Notes under the pieces: generated by a model
What the model saw: only the letters and a program-made list of their open reading frames with translations
What the model was told of the DNA's origin: nothing
The model's database searches: none
DNA from: Herpetosiphonaceae bacterium
GTDB lineage: Bacteria; Chloroflexota; Chloroflexia; Chloroflexales; Kallotenuaceae
Direction: 5' to 3'
NCBI GenBank assembly: GCA_030147335.1
Contig: JASKZZ010000519.1
Location: 1-6,369, forward strand
Length of the DNA: 6,369 nt
In this document: positions 5,403 through 6,369 of the stretch, piece by piece
Layout: each line of letters opens with the position of its first letter
Numbering within the stretch: the first letter of the stretch is position 1
Made by a program: the position numbers and the translations under genes

Positions 5403-5436
5403 AACCAATGATTGTGCAGCTGCACAATCATTGGTT
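5403..5436. promoter_or_regulatory. Perfect 34-bp palindrome overlapping the regulator's stop; operator and/or terminator
   Basis: The left half AACCAATGATTGTGCAG (5403-5419) is followed without a gap by its exact reverse complement (5420-5436). The core at 5412-5427 is TTGTGC-AGCT-GCACAA. The stop codon of the CdaR-type gene (5430-5428) lies inside it. As RNA it would form a stem of up to 15 bp closed by a 4-nt loop. On the plus strand it is followed by CTTTTG (T-rich), on the minus strand only by TTTC at the stem edge, so termination is better supported for plus-strand read-through than for the regulator's own transcript. The shared core with 5369-5384 supports an operator role; both may be true. 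Confidence 0.7.
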
Positions 5437-6369
5437 CTTTTGAAATGCTCGTAGCAGTAAGGCCAGGCGAATTTGAACTGCGTCATCGAACTGGCGTGGG
5501 TCCAATCCTGTGAATGCTGTAATTTTATCCAACCTGTGGCCGAGTGTATTGCGATGTATGGAAAGTTTCTTCGCAGCTGGCGATGGCAGACAGTTCGATG
5601 CAAAAAACACTTCCAACGTTTCCAGCAGTTCTGGAGTATGGCTTAATGGACTAAGGAGGTGTGTTGCTAGCTCAATTTTTGTCTGTTCGTCCGCAACACC
5701 AACAAAGGCCGCGACACCTAATTCATCCAAACAATGGACATTGCTCTGATGATGAAGGCGTTGTCCAAGCGAAAGTGCCACTCGTGCATCCTGGAAGGAA
5801 CGGGCAAGACCTTGTAGGCCTGGGTGGTATCGACCGAGCCCAATACTCATAGGTGTGCCAGTATCGCTTTGAAGCCGTGCAAGTAGTGCTGTAGCCGCCC
5901 GCTTTAGGGCGACGAGATTTGTCCATGACGGACTCGATAATTCCGGTCCATCAGCAGGTAGCGTCCAAAATTCCATGTGCCGTGTATTACTAGCCTTTAA
6001 CACTGCTATCTCGCCACTCCCAATATACGCACAGATTGCGTCATCCGGGAGGAGCAGACAATCGACAATAGTTTGGATAACGGTTTTGGCTCGCCGTTGA
6101 ACGTCCAAATCAGACCCTGCCGCGGCAGCGGCTGCGGTTGGTGGGAGAATATACTGGCGAGCATCAACCAGTATCACGGCTCGTCGCGGAACCATGTTTA
6201 GCCCAAGCAGCTTTGCTTCCCGCAAGATGACCGCCTCATCAACTACGGCACCGTGCAGCACATCGTTGATAAATTTGTCTCTGTACGTGGAGGATTGCGG
6301 GATATATTGCTCGACAGCAGCCTGCTGGCTGACCGCTAGTTCAACAAATGCTCGCGCTAACCGTGACGA
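5428..6369 (-). CDS. CdaR/PucR-family transcriptional regulator (5' partial)
   Basis: A DNA-binding regulator of the sugar-diacid (CdaR/SdaR) or PucR type. The frame is open to the right edge with 313 visible residues; the GTG at 6261 is internal, because the sequence before it (LARAFVELAVSQQAAVEQYI, then YRDKFINDVLHG) reads as the normal link between sensor and middle domain. Residues about 60-205 form the GGDEF-like domain of CdaR proteins (RRAVILVDARQ near its start, MSIGLGRYHPGLQGLARSFQ near its end), interrupted by a short Ala run (79-84). The C-terminal PucR-type helix-turn-helix is complete: LLETLEVFFASN (248-259), AAKKLSIHRNTLGHRLDKI (265-283), TGLDPRQFDDAVQIRLAL (287-304). The missing N-terminus would hold the effector-binding domain. 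Members usually activate sugar-acid genes; the ligand here is unknown. Its stop codon lies within the 34-bp palindrome, and it runs toward the ribbon-helix-helix gene. Confidence 0.88.
   Translation of the reverse strand, partial: SSRLARAFVELAVSQQAAVEQYIPQSSTYRDKFINDVLHGAVVDEAVILREAKLLGLNMVPRRAVILVDARQYILPPTAAAAAAGSDLDVQRRAKTVIQTIVDCLLLPDDAICAYIGSGEIAVLKASNTRHMEFWTLPADGPELSSPSWTNLVALKRAATALLARLQSDTGTPMSIGLGRYHPGLQGLARSFQDARVALSLGQRLHHQSNVHCLDELGVAAFVGVADEQTKIELATHLLSPLSHTPELLETLEVFFASNCLPSPAAKKLSIHRNTLGHRLDKITAFTGLDPRQFDDAVQIRLALLLRAFQKNQ

Noticed and set aside
5369..5436. CRISPR or mobile-element ends
   Set aside because: There are only two palindromes of different length with no spacer pattern. 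No transposase, target-site duplication or second end was seen.
5428..6261. Treating the CdaR-type gene as complete from the GTG at 6261
   Set aside because: The same frame stays open to the window edge, and its translation matches the expected linker before the middle domain, so the true start lies outside.

Overview
The window looks like a bacterial chromosome segment of moderate GC content, most likely from the Chloroflexota (Chloroflexia, Chloroflexus/Roseiflexus/Herpetosiphon type). The lineage is an inference. It rests mainly on the fusion of a ParB-like N-domain with two universal-stress domains, a layout I associate with that phylum, plus the mix of a CUT1 sugar importer, a family-4 glycosidase and a CdaR-type regulator. 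No RNA gene, CRISPR array, insertion sequence or phage gene was seen.

Layout. (a) 1-795, +: 3' part of a CUT1 sugar ABC-transporter permease, cut by the left edge. (b) 961-1278, +: small Ala/Gly-rich protein of unknown function with an excellent ribosome binding site. (c) 1526-3259, +: 577-residue ParB-like/Usp/Usp protein, best started at a GTG well inside the longest open frame. (d) 3358-4075, -: decayed melA-type (GH4) glycosidase pseudogene with a large internal deletion, frameshifts and an in-frame stop. (e) 4266-4874, +: complete SIS-family phosphoheptose isomerase, gmhA. (f) 5049-5255, -: 68-residue ribbon-helix-helix protein. (g) 5428-6369, -: CdaR/PucR-type regulator whose N-terminus lies beyond the right edge. 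Genes f and g run in the same direction, with g upstream of f, and converge on gmhA.

How it fits together. A sugar importer, a GH4 glycosidase relic and a sugar-diacid-type regulator suggest a former carbohydrate-use locus that has partly decayed; the stress protein and gmhA are separate functions. The most striking non-coding structure lies between the regulator and the ribbon-helix-helix gene: a perfect 34-bp palindrome overlapping the regulator's stop codon and a perfect 16-bp palindrome 43 bp away. Both share the core TTGTGC-N4-GCACAA, so they look like paired operators, one of which may also work as a terminator hairpin. No obviously new multi-gene system is visible.
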